From Mycobacterium sp. (GTDB taxonomy: Bacteria; Actinomycetota; Actinomycetes; Mycobacteriales; Mycobacteriaceae): DNA of 14,783 nt. The stretch lies in NCBI GenBank assembly GCA_025965815.1, contig JAOPWF010000479.1:1-14783 (forward strand). Direction: 5' to 3'. A program made the translations under genes and the position numbers. Below, one piece after another: positions 6,906 to 14,508 of the stretch. The notes under the pieces were generated by a model. The model worked only from the letters and a program-made list of their open reading frames with translations. It searched no databases and was not told the DNA's origin. Positions within the stretch are counted from its first letter, which is position 1. Every line of letters starts with the position of its first letter.

Positions 6906-8437
6906 CGCTGTGGCTGCCTTTCTCCGCCGGCGAGCCGGCGCAATGTCGCGGAACGGCCCTGAACGGGGACGGTGTGCAAGGGGTGACCGGCCAGCCCCCA
7001 GTGCGCCAGCAGCCGGTTGCCCGCCGACCAGCCGGTGGTGGCGGCGCGCTCCATCAGGGCCACCGGCAGATCGATGCGGATGCCGTCACCGGCAAGGGCG
7101 AGGGCGGGGTGGGGCGTGGCAATGCCAGGGCGCCGGGCGTGGTCGCCGGGCGCGAACTGCGGGCAGTCGTTGCGGGTCAAGATGCGTTCGTCGACGATGT
7201 TCGCCCGCGCCGTCTCGGGATACAGCGCGTGCAGCCGGTCGAGCAGACGCCCGCGCAGCCCGTCACCGGCCCGCCCGCGCGGCACGGCATACGAGTGCAA
7301 CTCCACGACGGAGCCGCCGGTCCGGCGTGCCCATTCGGCGGCTTGATGCTCGTAGCGCTCGAGCACGCTGACATTGTCCAGCGGCTCCAGACCGCCGGTG
7401 CCGAGAAACGGGGGCCGGTCGGCCGCGACGGGCCGGTCCAGCCACAGTCGCTGCACGACGAACGGCTGCGCGGTGCGCATCTCCCCGACCCGGGAGCGCC
7501 AGCCGGCGTCGCCGAGGTCGGGGGAACTCGCGGCGATGCGTTGCAGCCCGGCGACATCGGCGGCCAGCACGACACCGTCGGCGTCGACGTGCTCTCCGCC
7601 GGCATGTACCCGGAAGGGTTGTGCCGCATCGGTTTCAATCGCGTCGACGGTGGTACCGGTACGGAACCGCACGCCACGGCTCAGCAGGTACTCCCGCAGT
7701 GGCTCCCACAGGCAGGTGTCGAAGTTGTCGTCGGCGACATCGAAGATCAGGCCCTCGCTGGAGCCAAGGAAGTAGATGTGGAACATGGCGGCGAGCTCGG
7801 CGGCCGACAACTGCGCGGGCTCGGCGAAGAAGCTCCTCGAGAACACCTCGAACGCCAGATGCCTTGCCGCGGCGGGGAAGTTGATCTGCTCGAGGAAGGC
7901 CTCGGCGTCCAGATGATCGAGCCGGTGATAGATGTCCGGCACCGACACCGCCGCCAGCGGCGCAGCGGCGCGCGCGTTGAGCTGCACCAGGTCCCGCAGC
8001 CGGAAGGTGGGGCTGCGCAACGCGAATGCCACCGCGTTCCACGGTGGTGTGCGGGGCAGTCCGTGGAAGGTGTCGCGGCGGCCCTGGGCGTCCACCAGCG
8101 GGTAGTCGTCGACCGGTGTCAGCCTGCACAGCGCAGGGTCGGTGCGCCGCAGCAGGTTGCGCAGGTTGTAGTACTGGCGGAAGAAGGCGTGGAAGCCGCG
8201 GTTCATCGCGACGTCGGTGCCGTCGGGAAGTTTCTCGGTCCAGCCGCCGACCCGCCCGCCGAGGTAGCCCTCGCGCTCGATCACCTCCACGGTCACACCG
8301 CGTTCGGCCAGTCCGGTCGCGGCGGCCAGCCCCGCGATGCCGGCGCCCACCACCACCGCGCGCGGCCGCGAGGCCAGCTGCCCGGCGTCCAAGGCCCCGT
8401 TCAGCCCAGGATGCAACACGCGGCGCGGATCGGTCAT
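6902..8437 (-). CDS. crtU: Beta-carotene desaturase/methylase CrtU (carotenoid phi-ring synthase)
   Basis: This 511-aa flavoprotein belongs to the CrtI-like FAD amine-oxidase superfamily. The dinucleotide motif GAGIAGL is at residues 31-37, with Glu54 at the end of the second strand and GYLGGRVGGW after it. MNRGFHAFFRQYYNLRNLLRR (from residue 78) is the strongest CrtU marker and is absent from phytoene desaturases. CrtU desaturates the beta-ionone ring and shifts a methyl group to give the aromatic phi ring, turning beta-carotene into isorenieratene. The start ATG 8437 overlaps the methyltransferase stop (ATGA); the longer open frame up to 8872 runs through the methyltransferase gene. The function is assigned by family and by the lycopene cyclase genes encoded upstream in the operon. 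Confidence 0.9.
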   Translation of the reverse strand: MTDPRRVLHPGLNGALDAGQLASRPRAVVVGAGIAGLAAATGLAERGVTVEVIEREGYLGGRVGGWTEKLPDGTDVAMNRGFHAFFRQYYNLRNLLRRTDPALCRLTPVDDYPLVDAQGRRDTFHGLPRTPPWNAVAFALRSPTFRLRDLVQLNARAAAPLAAVSVPDIYHRLDHLDAEAFLEQINFPAAARHLAFEVFSRSFFAEPAQLSAAELAAMFHIYFLGSSEGLIFDVADDNFDTCLWEPLREYLLSRGVRFRTGTTVDAIETDAAQPFRVHAGGEHVDADGVVLAADVAGLQRIAASSPDLGDAGWRSRVGEMRTAQPFVVQRLWLDRPVAADRPPFLGTGGLEPLDNVSVLERYEHQAAEWARRTGGSVVELHSYAVPRGRAGDGLRGRLLDRLHALYPETARANIVDERILTRNDCPQFAPGDHARRPGIATPHPALALAGDGIRIDLPVALMERAATTGWSAGNRLLAHWGLAGHPLHTVPVQGRSATLRRLAGGERQPQR

Positions 8438-9159
8438 TGCGGCCCGTCCGCGAGGAAAGTATGCACGACGTTGCGCTGCCAGCCCGGCATGGTTTCGCTG
8501 TGCACCGCGGTGAACCCGGCGTCGCGCAATCTTTTCCGCAGCGGCCCGGCGCCGTCGAACGCCGCGACACTGCGCCACAGATGCCGGTAGAGCGTGGCGT
8601 CGCGGGTCTGCCGCCAGCCCAGCGGGATGATGATGCCCCAGCACACCGCGTGCCACACCGACGTCGCCAGGCGCGAGTCGCGGACCGAGTACTCGTGCAG
8701 GGCAAGCGTCGCGCCGGGCCTCAGCAGGGTGCGGAACCTCTCCAGCTGGGCATCCGGATCGGCCAGGTTGCGCAGCAGGTACGCGGCGAGGATTCCGTCG
8801 AACGGCCCGTCCACGCCAGCGTCCGCGAGCCCTTCGATCGGGGTGTGCACGAACCGGACCGAGGACGGCCACGGCTTGCGGACCGCCTCGTCGAGCATCC
8901 CCTTCGACGCGTCGACGGCGACGATCTCGGCGTGTGGTGCGACGGACAGCAGGGCGGCGGTGGATGCCCCGGTGCCGCAGCCCGCGTCGAGCAGCCGCAG
9001 CCCGCGGCCGTCATCGGGAATTCGCATGCGGCGCGCCGACATTCGCAGGTGTTGGTGATATCCGGGGTTGGCGTTGACCAGCCGGTCGTAGGCGGCGGCA
9101 CCGCCGTCGAACGCGGCCGGTACCTCGCCGCGGGACAACCCGCCGTGACCGACACTCAT
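8434..9159 (-). CDS. crtT: CrtT-like class I SAM methyltransferase
   Basis: This 241-aa methyltransferase of the UbiE/type-11 fold has LLDAGCGTGAST at residues 56-67, the acidic strand end VAVDAS (Asp83) and the LLRNLADPDAQLERFRTLLRPGATLALHEYS block typical of the family. A hydrophobic segment (SVWHAVCWGIIIPLGW) suggests membrane association. Streptomyces isorenieratene clusters have a methyltransferase called crtT next to crtU and crtY, and the location here matches, though its reaction is not established. Starts overlap by 4 nt on both sides (crtYd upstream, crtU downstream). With the Rieske oxygenase in the same operon, O-methylation of a hydroxylated carotenoid is a reasonable guess. Confidence 0.8.
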   Translation of the reverse strand: MSVGHGGLSRGEVPAAFDGGAAAYDRLVNANPGYHQHLRMSARRMRIPDDGRGLRLLDAGCGTGASTAALLSVAPHAEIVAVDASKGMLDEAVRKPWPSSVRFVHTPIEGLADAGVDGPFDGILAAYLLRNLADPDAQLERFRTLLRPGATLALHEYSVRDSRLATSVWHAVCWGIIIPLGWRQTRDATLYRHLWRSVAAFDGAGPLRKRLRDAGFTAVHSETMPGWQRNVVHTFLADGPQ

Positions 9160-9491
9160 GTTGGTTCATCCTGCGCCTCGGTTGCCCGCGACCGCTGCCT
9201 TTCCCACAGCAGCAACACCGCCGTCACCAGTGCGAAGCCGAACAGGAAGTCTTCGACCGGGATGTCGAAGGGGAACCGCAGGCCGCTGATGTGACGCTCG
9301 TCGTAGAGCACGATCGGCGCGCTCAGCTTGGTGAGCCAGCCGTCGACCGGGATCTGGAAGCCGAGCACGATCACCATTGACAGCCAGTAGGCCGGCTTGC
9401 GGAACAGCCCCGTCCGTAGCACCGCGAGTTCACCGATGACTACGACGACGACGGCCAACAGCGCCGGCAGTGTGTAGCCGAGGCCCATCAT
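9156..9491 (-). CDS. crtYd: Lycopene cyclase subunit CrtYd
   Basis: This 111-aa membrane protein is the second half of the actinobacterial heterodimeric lycopene beta-cyclase. Three membrane segments are visible (about 6-26, 34-50, 80-96). The conserved acidic motif before the last one reads PVEDFLFGF (78-86), and the protein ends in a charged tail. Two ATG codons start it (9491 and 9488); the first overlaps the crtYc stop as ATGA. Longer open frames upstream are out of frame with crtYc and can be ignored. CrtYc and CrtYd act together to cyclise both ends of lycopene to beta-carotene, the CrtU substrate. Confidence 0.9.
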   Translation of the reverse strand: MMGLGYTLPALLAVVVVVIGELAVLRTGLFRKPAYWLSMVIVLGFQIPVDGWLTKLSAPIVLYDERHISGLRFPFDIPVEDFLFGFALVTAVLLLWERQRSRATEAQDEPT

Positions 9492-9823
9492 CGGACCTGC
9501 TTCACGCGCTTTGTGAGCCGGTGCACCAGCGTGCTCACCGCGTTGTAGGTGAGCAGGCCGCACAACGGGATCACCAGGAAGAACAGCACTTCCTCCAACG
9601 GAATGTGGCCGGGCAGTTCGATACCAGTCATGTAGGCCGGGTTGTAGCTCCACAGGTGCCCCCCGATGGCCACGGCGTCCCAGATCAGAAAAACGACGGC
9701 CACCGGGAGTATCGCTTTGGCGGTGCGCAACGGCTGCCGGTAGACCCCGGGGCCGAACAGTTCCAGCGGTGCGGTGATCACCAGGCAGGCGCCCAGCACG
9801 ATCAGGTACTGACACCGGTCCAT
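9488..9823 (-). CDS. crtYc: Lycopene cyclase subunit CrtYc
   Basis: This 111-aa membrane protein is the partner of CrtYd. Three hydrophobic segments (about 5-24, 38-55, 78-97) flank the family motif PLEEVLFF (75-82), matched by PVEDFLFGF in CrtYd; the repeat reflects ancestral duplication of one three-helix unit. Both subunits are required for cyclase activity in characterised actinobacterial systems. The start ATG (9823-9821) shares one base with the crtB TGA, giving a TGATG junction that favours coupled translation. Lengths of the two subunits are equal and typical. Confidence 0.9.
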   Translation of the reverse strand: MDRCQYLIVLGACLVITAPLELFGPGVYRQPLRTAKAILPVAVVFLIWDAVAIGGHLWSYNPAYMTGIELPGHIPLEEVLFFLVIPLCGLLTYNAVSTLVHRLTKRVKQVR

Positions 9824-10785
9824 CAGGCCGCCCCGATGTCGGAACCCCGGGCCGGCTGGGCGTCACAGCGGCGGGCCCGCCATGCCTGCGCCAGGCCGGA
9901 GCCGGCAACCCGCAGCCGTCGCGCCGTGCCGACTGTGGCGCGCCTGTTGAAGACGGCGAAGTCGTCGGCCTCGATGCGGTCGAGGATCTCGGAGTACAGG
10001 GTCAGTGCCGTCGCCACGCACGGGCGTGACCGCGGCGCGAGCAGGTTCACCCCGTTCCGGGCGAATCGGTAGACCCCGCGGGTGATGTCGTGCTGTTCGG
10101 CCAGTGCCCGACGCACCCGTGGATCGGTGCGACGGTGGGTGTGGCACCACATCAACAGGTCGCGGTCCACTTCGAACGCGGCCAACTCGTCGGCGGGAAG
10201 GTAGACCCGGTTACGGCTGAGGTCCTCGTCCACGTCACGCAGGAAGTTGGTCAACTGGAACGCTTTTCCGAGGGCGGCCGCATACGGCGCCGCCTCCGCG
10301 GCCGGGCCGACGGTACCCAGCACCGGCAGTAGTTGCAGCCCAATGACTTCCGCTGAGCCACGCATGTAGCTGTTGAGGGCCGCGCGGTCGGGGTAGTCGG
10401 TGATGCTCAGGTCCATCCGCATCGAGCGCAGGAAGTCCTCGAACAGGTCCGACGCGATGTTGTATGTACGTGCGGTGTGCAGAACGGCCGCGAGCACCGG
10501 GTCGTCGCTGTGGTCGTCGCCGGCGAAGAACTCGTCGGCGAGCCGGTGCAGCCGCGCAGCCCGGACTTCGGCGTCCAGGCTGGGGTCGAGGTCGTCGAGG
10601 ATGTCGTCGGCCTGGCGGGCGAAGCCGTAGAGGGCGTGCACCGCGGGCCGCTGCGCCGGCGTGAGCAGTCGGGTCGCCAGGAAGAAGGTGCGGCCGTGCC
10701 GGGCGTTGAGTTCCCGGCAGCGACGGTAGGCACTGCGCAGGCGTGGGTCGCGCACTCCGGCCGCGTCCAGTTCGGATCGAATCAC
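9823..10785 (-). CDS. crtB: Phytoene synthase CrtB
   Basis: This 320-aa prenyltransferase joins two GGPP molecules to phytoene, the first committed carotenoid step. Both Mg-diphosphate-binding motifs are intact: DDILD in RQADDILDDLD (from Asp60), and Asp184-Asp188 in QLTNFLRDVDED. ALYGFARQAD and RNRVYLP are further squalene/phytoene-synthase signatures, and the length is normal. The start is GTG at 10785, overlapping the crtI stop (GTGA) and preceded by GAAAGGGG with 6-nt spacing, a strong ribosome binding site. Its substrate must come from a GGPP synthase encoded elsewhere, because the candidate gene upstream of crtI is a remnant. Confidence 0.96.
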   Translation of the reverse strand: MIRSELDAAGVRDPRLRSAYRRCRELNARHGRTFFLATRLLTPAQRPAVHALYGFARQADDILDDLDPSLDAEVRAARLHRLADEFFAGDDHSDDPVLAAVLHTARTYNIASDLFEDFLRSMRMDLSITDYPDRAALNSYMRGSAEVIGLQLLPVLGTVGPAAEAAPYAAALGKAFQLTNFLRDVDEDLSRNRVYLPADELAAFEVDRDLLMWCHTHRRTDPRVRRALAEQHDITRGVYRFARNGVNLLAPRSRPCVATALTLYSEILDRIEADDFAVFNRRATVGTARRLRVAGSGLAQAWRARRCDAQPARGSDIGAA

Positions 10786-12308
10786 GGCTGACCCCTTTCG
10801 GACGACAGGGCGGGAGGGGTCCCGGTCGGCGCCGCGGGCACACCGGTGATCCGGTCGGCGGCCAGCCGGCCGGAGAGCATCGCGGTCGGCACGCCGACGC
10901 CGGGCACCGTCGAGGAACCGGCGAGCACGGCATTGTCGACGCCGCGCACCGTGTTGGCCGGCCGGAAGGGGCCCGTCTGGCCGAACGTGTGGGCCAGCGC
11001 GAACGGTGTCCCCGCCGCCATCCCCTGGCGTCCCCAGTCATCCGGGGTGACGACGTACAGCACCTCGGCGTCGGAGCCGAGGCTGGGCAGCAGCCGGTCC
11101 GCGACCGTGCCGATGATCTGGTCGGCGTAGGCACTGCCGGTCTGCGCCCAGTCGATGTCACCGCGGGCGAGGTTCGGGGCAGGCGCGAGGATGTAGAGCA
11201 GGTCCCGATCGTCCGGGGCGAGAGTGGGATCACTGGCCGTCGGCCGGGTGACCAGCAGCGACGGGTCATGCATCAACGCTCCGTCGCGGATGATGTCGGT
11301 GAAGGTCTCCTTCCACGCCGCGCCGAACAGGATGTTGTGGTGCGCGGTCGCCGGTTCGAGGGCGCGGGTGCCGACATGCACCACCACCGCCGACGGCGCG
11401 TGCCGCACCGACAGCATCCGGCGTGGTTGCCGGCCCAGCAGCTCGTAGGTCTGGGGCAGTTCGGTGGTCAGCACGACCGCATCGCACGCGATCCGCTCGT
11501 TGTCGGTGCGCACCGCGGTGATCCGGTCGCCCGAGCGTTCCAGCGCCGTCACCGGCGAGCCGTACCGGAACGTGACGCCCGCGTCGACAGCGGCCGCGGC
11601 CAGCGCGTCGGGCAGCGCCCGCATCCCGCCGCGCGGGAAGTACACCCCCGCGACGGTGTCCATGTAGGCGATGACCGCGTACACCGCCAGCGCCTGCTGG
11701 GGCGGAACTCCGGCGTAGAGGGCCTGGAAGGTGAAGATCCGCTGCAGCCGCTCGTCGGCGAGGAACCGCCGGACCACGCGGTCCCAGCGGCGGAAACCGC
11801 CGATCGCCGCGAGCCGGGCGAGCTGCGGCGTCAGCAGCGACAGGGGTGAATCGAAGTTGGCGGCGATGAAGCCGTCGAACTCGGTGCGATACAGCTTGCC
11901 CAGCCACTCCCGCAGGCGCAGATAGCCGGACGCTTCGTCCGGGCCGGCGAATTCCTCGACGGCCGCGACCATCCGGTCGGCATCGGTGTGCACGTCGATG
12001 GCGCTGCCGTCGGCGAACGAGGCGCGATAGGCGGGCGTCACCGGCAGCAGGTCGAGCCGGTCGGCGGGTGTCTCGCCGACGGCCGCGAACGCGTCGTCGA
12101 TGATGTCGGTCATCGTGAGCACCGTCGGGCCGGTGTCGATCCGGTAGCCGTGGGTGTCGATCCGGCCGACGCGGCCGCCCGGCACGGTGTCGCGCTCCAC
12201 CACGGTCACTTCGCGGCCACGGCCGGCCAGCTGCAGCGCCGCGGACAGCCCTGCCAGCCCGGCGCCCACGACGACCACATGATCGGTGCTGCCGCCGACG
12301 GTACGCAT
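10782..12308 (-). CDS. crtI: Phytoene desaturase CrtI
   Basis: This 508-aa FAD-dependent desaturase converts phytoene to lycopene in successive dehydrogenations. The FAD-binding motif VVGAGLAGL is at 13-21, followed by VVERDTVPGGRVG. The C-terminal bacterial phytoene-desaturase signature reads NAVLAGSSTVPGVGVPTAMLSGR, including the conserved PGxGVP element. ATG 12308 is preceded immediately by an in-frame GTG (12311). AGGAG lies 7 nt before the GTG and 10 nt before the ATG, so either start is possible. The open frame reaching 12623 is upstream sequence without homology. It is the first intact gene of the operon and lies 25-28 nt after the stop of a GGPP-synthase-like remnant. Confidence 0.95.
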   Translation of the reverse strand: MRTVGGSTDHVVVVGAGLAGLSAALQLAGRGREVTVVERDTVPGGRVGRIDTHGYRIDTGPTVLTMTDIIDDAFAAVGETPADRLDLLPVTPAYRASFADGSAIDVHTDADRMVAAVEEFAGPDEASGYLRLREWLGKLYRTEFDGFIAANFDSPLSLLTPQLARLAAIGGFRRWDRVVRRFLADERLQRIFTFQALYAGVPPQQALAVYAVIAYMDTVAGVYFPRGGMRALPDALAAAAVDAGVTFRYGSPVTALERSGDRITAVRTDNERIACDAVVLTTELPQTYELLGRQPRRMLSVRHAPSAVVVHVGTRALEPATAHHNILFGAAWKETFTDIIRDGALMHDPSLLVTRPTASDPTLAPDDRDLLYILAPAPNLARGDIDWAQTGSAYADQIIGTVADRLLPSLGSDAEVLYVVTPDDWGRQGMAAGTPFALAHTFGQTGPFRPANTVRGVDNAVLAGSSTVPGVGVPTAMLSGRLAADRITGVPAAPTGTPPALSSERGQP

Positions 12309-12336
12309 CACCCACACACTCCTGAACCGTTGAAGT

Positions 12337-12568
12337 TCATGCCGCCCGCGCGGTGCAGGTGGCCGCCATGCTGACCAGCGCGGCCTGCATCGTCCCGTCG
12401 ACCTGGCTGTCGTTGATCTGCTCGTGGGCGATGGGTGGTGACGTACCGCGAGGTTTCGTCGAGAACGGCCTGCCTGACACCGTTTCGCCAGGTGTCGAAC
12501 CCGGCCTCGTAGGCGGTCAGCGGCGGTTCGGGCGCGGGCGTCAGCAGCCATCCGTTGATACGGCCCAC
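12337..12568 (-). pseudogene. Probable remnant of a GGPP synthase (crtE/idsB-like) gene with internal deletion
   Basis: From the GTG at 12568, preceded by GAAAGGG at 5 nt, the frame reads VGRINGWLL, then PPLTAYEAGFDTWRNGVRQ, then AVLDETSRYV. This resembles the N-terminus of actinobacterial polyprenyl diphosphate synthases. After about 46 codons the sequence continues one frame over as AHEQINDSQVDGTMQAALVSM...CTARAA and a stop at 12337, which looks like a plausible protein C-terminus. The total is 232 nt, one base more than 77 codons. The simplest reading is a gene that lost its middle, including both Asp-rich motifs, with the join near 12428-12434. The assignment rests on short similarity plus position just upstream of crtI, where crtE is common; an unrelated small frameshifted gene is the alternative. 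Confidence 0.5.
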
Positions 12569-12631
12569 TGTCGCCCTTTCCCCAAAAGGTCCTGCCGCTC
12601 GCCGCCCGTGGCGCGAACCGCACTTCTGTTG

Positions 12632-12659
12632 ATACCCCGCCGCGGCGATTGCAACCACC
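12632..12659 (-). promoter_or_regulatory. SigF-like promoter of the crt operon
   Basis: On the minus strand, GGTGG (12659-12655) and GGGTAT (12637-12632) are separated by 17 nt. The -10 is a perfect match to the mycobacterial SigF consensus GGGTAY. The -35 is weaker against GGWWT. Transcription would start near 12625, some 55 nt before the remnant's GTG. SigF control of carotenoid production is reported in M. smegmatis. Confidence 0.55.
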
Positions 12660-12665
12660 GGAGAA

Positions 12666-12680
12666 ACGTGACGATCACGT
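12666..12680. promoter_or_regulatory. 15-bp palindrome upstream of the crt promoter, possible operator
   Basis: ACGTGA and TCACGT are perfect reverse complements around CGA. The site lies 7 bp upstream of the candidate crt -35 and between the crt operon and the divergent TetR transcript, a usual position for a TetR-type operator or an activator site. Confidence 0.45.
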
Positions 12681-12729
12681 CATCTATTCGCCGGTGGCGG
12701 CCGCGGGAGTCGCCTTCCGCGCCGAAACC

Positions 12730-12735
12730 TATGAT
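12730..12735 (+). promoter_or_regulatory. -10 element for the SDR-remnant/TetR transcript
   Basis: TATGAT differs from TATAAT at one position and lies about 39 nt before the ATG at 12769. A convincing -35 was not found. Confidence 0.4.
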
Positions 12736-12768
12736 CTCCTCACATGCGTTAAGGGGGAGGTAAAGCCC

Positions 12769-12915
12769 ATGCAGTCGAGTACACGCGGCTCGGTGCTCGA
12801 CCTGTTTCGACTGGCCAACGCGGTCGCCGTCGTGGTGGTGTTCCTGGCCGGACCCGCGTCCAGCTACATCACCGGCGTCACACTCGCCATCGATGGCGGG
12901 ACCTCCGGTCACTGA
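12769..12915 (+). pseudogene. 48-codon remnant of a short-chain dehydrogenase C-terminus
   Basis: The frame ends VVVVFLAGPASSYITGVTLAIDGG followed by TSGH, the standard end of a classical SDR (...FLAS..ASYITG..L.VDGG). The Rossmann motif and the catalytic Ser-Tyr-Lys are missing, so it cannot be an active dehydrogenase. The ATG at 12769 is preceded by GGGGGAGG with 8-nt spacing, an unusually good ribosome binding site for a dead gene, so a 48-aa peptide may still be made. It sits 9 nt upstream of the TetR gene and would be cotranscribed, possibly serving only as a leader that carries ribosomes to the regulator. Confidence 0.65.
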
Positions 12916-12924
12916 GAGCGGGAC

Positions 12925-13566
12925 ATGCCACGACCCACGAAACCGCTGATCACCCGAGCGATCGCCGTGCAGGCATCGATCGAGATCATCGACGCCGATG
13001 GCCTCGACGCGTTCAGCCTGCCGCGGCTGGCGGAGCATCTCGGTGTACGTGCCCCGTCGCTGTATCACCACTTCTCCGATAAGAGTGAGATCCTTGCCGC
13101 CGTGGCCCGTCAGATCGCCGGTGCGTCGATCCGCCCGCGGCGCAAGCCGGGACCGGACTGGCCGGAGTACTTCGTCGCCCTCGCAGTGAACTTCCGGCAC
13201 GCCATCCTGCGGCACCGCAATGCCGCCCCGGTGCTGCTTGCGCACCTGCCCCGCGACGTGCTCATCGGCGGCTACGAGGACAGCGCGCGGTTCCTGCACG
13301 CCTCCGGTGTGCCGCTGGGACTGCACGTGCGGATCCTGGACGGAATGGAGACCCTGTCGATCGGCGCTGTGCTAACCGAGGCGGTCCGGCCGCCGGGCAA
13401 GAGGGGCGGAATCTTCCCCAACGTCGATCCGGTGTCCCAGCCGCTGCTCACCAGCGCACTGGCCGCCAACGAACTCACCTCGGGGCAGCTGTTCGAGGAG
13501 ATGGTCCGCAGCTTCCTGTGCGGGGTGATCCGCGAAACCGGTGACCCGACGCCGGGGGTGAAGTGA
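12925..13566 (+). CDS. TetR/AcrR family transcriptional regulator
   Basis: This 213-aa repressor-type protein has the TetR N-terminal DNA-binding domain. Helix 1 is ITRAIAVQASIEIIDADGLDAFSLP, and the helix-turn-helix is RLAEHLGVRAPSLYHHFSDKSEILAAV (34-60), including the family hallmark SLYHHFSDKSEIL. The C-terminal ligand domain is not recognisable as a specific subfamily. It is transcribed away from the crt operon, with the ACGTGA-CGA-TCACGT palindrome in the shared upstream region, so it may regulate itself and the crt genes; that is inference. The stop overlaps the glycosylase start by 4 nt (GTGA). Confidence 0.9.
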   Translation: MPRPTKPLITRAIAVQASIEIIDADGLDAFSLPRLAEHLGVRAPSLYHHFSDKSEILAAVARQIAGASIRPRRKPGPDWPEYFVALAVNFRHAILRHRNAAPVLLAHLPRDVLIGGYEDSARFLHASGVPLGLHVRILDGMETLSIGAVLTEAVRPPGKRGGIFPNVDPVSQPLLTSALAANELTSGQLFEEMVRSFLCGVIRETGDPTPGVK

Positions 13567-14501
13567 CCAGCGACGCCGCCGCCCGCGCGGAGCGGCTGAA
13601 CCGGCGCGTGGTCTTTGACGGACCGGTCGGCCCGATGAGCACGTTGTCGCCGCTGCGCCACGGCCGGGGCGATCCGTGTTTCCAGGTCAGCGAGGACGGC
13701 GCCATCTGGCGGACGACTCTGATGCCGACCGGCCCGGTGAGTGCCCGCATCACCCGGTCGGCGACCAATGCCGTGGACTGTGCGGTGTGGGGCAGCGGCG
13801 CAACGGAGTTCGCGGATGGACTGCCCGCCCTGCTGGGGGCCGAGGACGACCCGTCCGGATTCGCGCCGGACGAGCCGACCATCGCGGCCGCGCATCGGCG
13901 CGTTCCGCACCTCCGGATCGGCCGCAGCGGGCGCGTACTGGAATCGCTGGTTCCCGCTGTCCTGGAGCAACGGGTGTACGGCAAGGACGCCTTCCGGGCG
14001 TGGCGGCTGCTGGTCACCAAGTTCGGCACACCCGCACCCGGACCGGCACCGGCGCGGATGAAGGTGCCGCCGCCGGGCGACGTGTGGCGGCGGATCCCGT
14101 CCTGGGAGTTCCACCTGGCCAACGTCGACCCGGGGCGGGCGCGCACGGTGGTCGGCTGTGCCCAGCGCGCCGACTCCTTGGAACGGCTCTGCGCCCGGCC
14201 GGCCGAGCAGGCCAGGGTTGCGCTGACCTCGCTACCCGGCGTCGGAGTGTGGACCGCCGCCGAGGTCGCGCAGCGTGCTTTCGGGGACGCCGACGCGTTG
14301 TCGATCGGCGACTACCACCTCGCCAAGGTGGTCGGCTGGAGCCTGCTCGGCAGGCCGATCGACGACGACGCGATGGTGGCCCTGCTCGAGCCGCTGCGGC
14401 CGCACCGCTACCGCGCGGTCCGGCTGCTGGAGGTCAGTGGCCTGGCCCGCAGTCCGCGGTTCGGCCCACGGCAGGCGATTCCGAATCTGCGCGCGCTGTA
14501 A
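13563..14501 (+). CDS. HhH-GPD DNA glycosylase, AlkA-like (Rv0142-like)
   Basis: This 312-aa protein has a divergent N-terminal domain and a C-terminal helix-hairpin-helix glycosylase domain. The hairpin reads LPGVGVWTA (224-232), and the following DALSIGDYHLAK places Asp250 where AlkA has its catalytic Asp. No Lys is present in the hairpin, so a monofunctional base-excision enzyme for alkylated or otherwise damaged purines is likely. VLEQRV in the first helical part is also typical. No iron-sulfur cluster cysteines are seen at the C-terminus. The GTG start overlaps the TetR stop, so the two are cotranscribed. From memory it is the orthologue of Rv0142. The substrate range is unknown. Confidence 0.85.
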   Translation: MTSDAAARAERLNRRVVFDGPVGPMSTLSPLRHGRGDPCFQVSEDGAIWRTTLMPTGPVSARITRSATNAVDCAVWGSGATEFADGLPALLGAEDDPSGFAPDEPTIAAAHRRVPHLRIGRSGRVLESLVPAVLEQRVYGKDAFRAWRLLVTKFGTPAPGPAPARMKVPPPGDVWRRIPSWEFHLANVDPGRARTVVGCAQRADSLERLCARPAEQARVALTSLPGVGVWTAAEVAQRAFGDADALSIGDYHLAKVVGWSLLGRPIDDDAMVALLEPLRPHRYRAVRLLEVSGLARSPRFGPRQAIPNLRAL

Positions 14502-14508
14502 CGCCTGC

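Noticed and set aside
6842..8590. 582-codon open frame on the plus strand
   Set aside because: It runs antisense to crtU and the end of crtT. It has no domain signature and is explained by high GC content and codon bias on the coding strand.
10743..11849. 368-codon open frame on the plus strand
   Set aside because: It is antisense to crtI, rich in Arg/Gly, and has no ribosome binding site or recognisable family.
12666..12680. CRP-type site
   Set aside because: The half sites GTGA/TCAC are separated by 3 bp, not the 6 bp of the CRP consensus; kept only as an unassigned palindrome.
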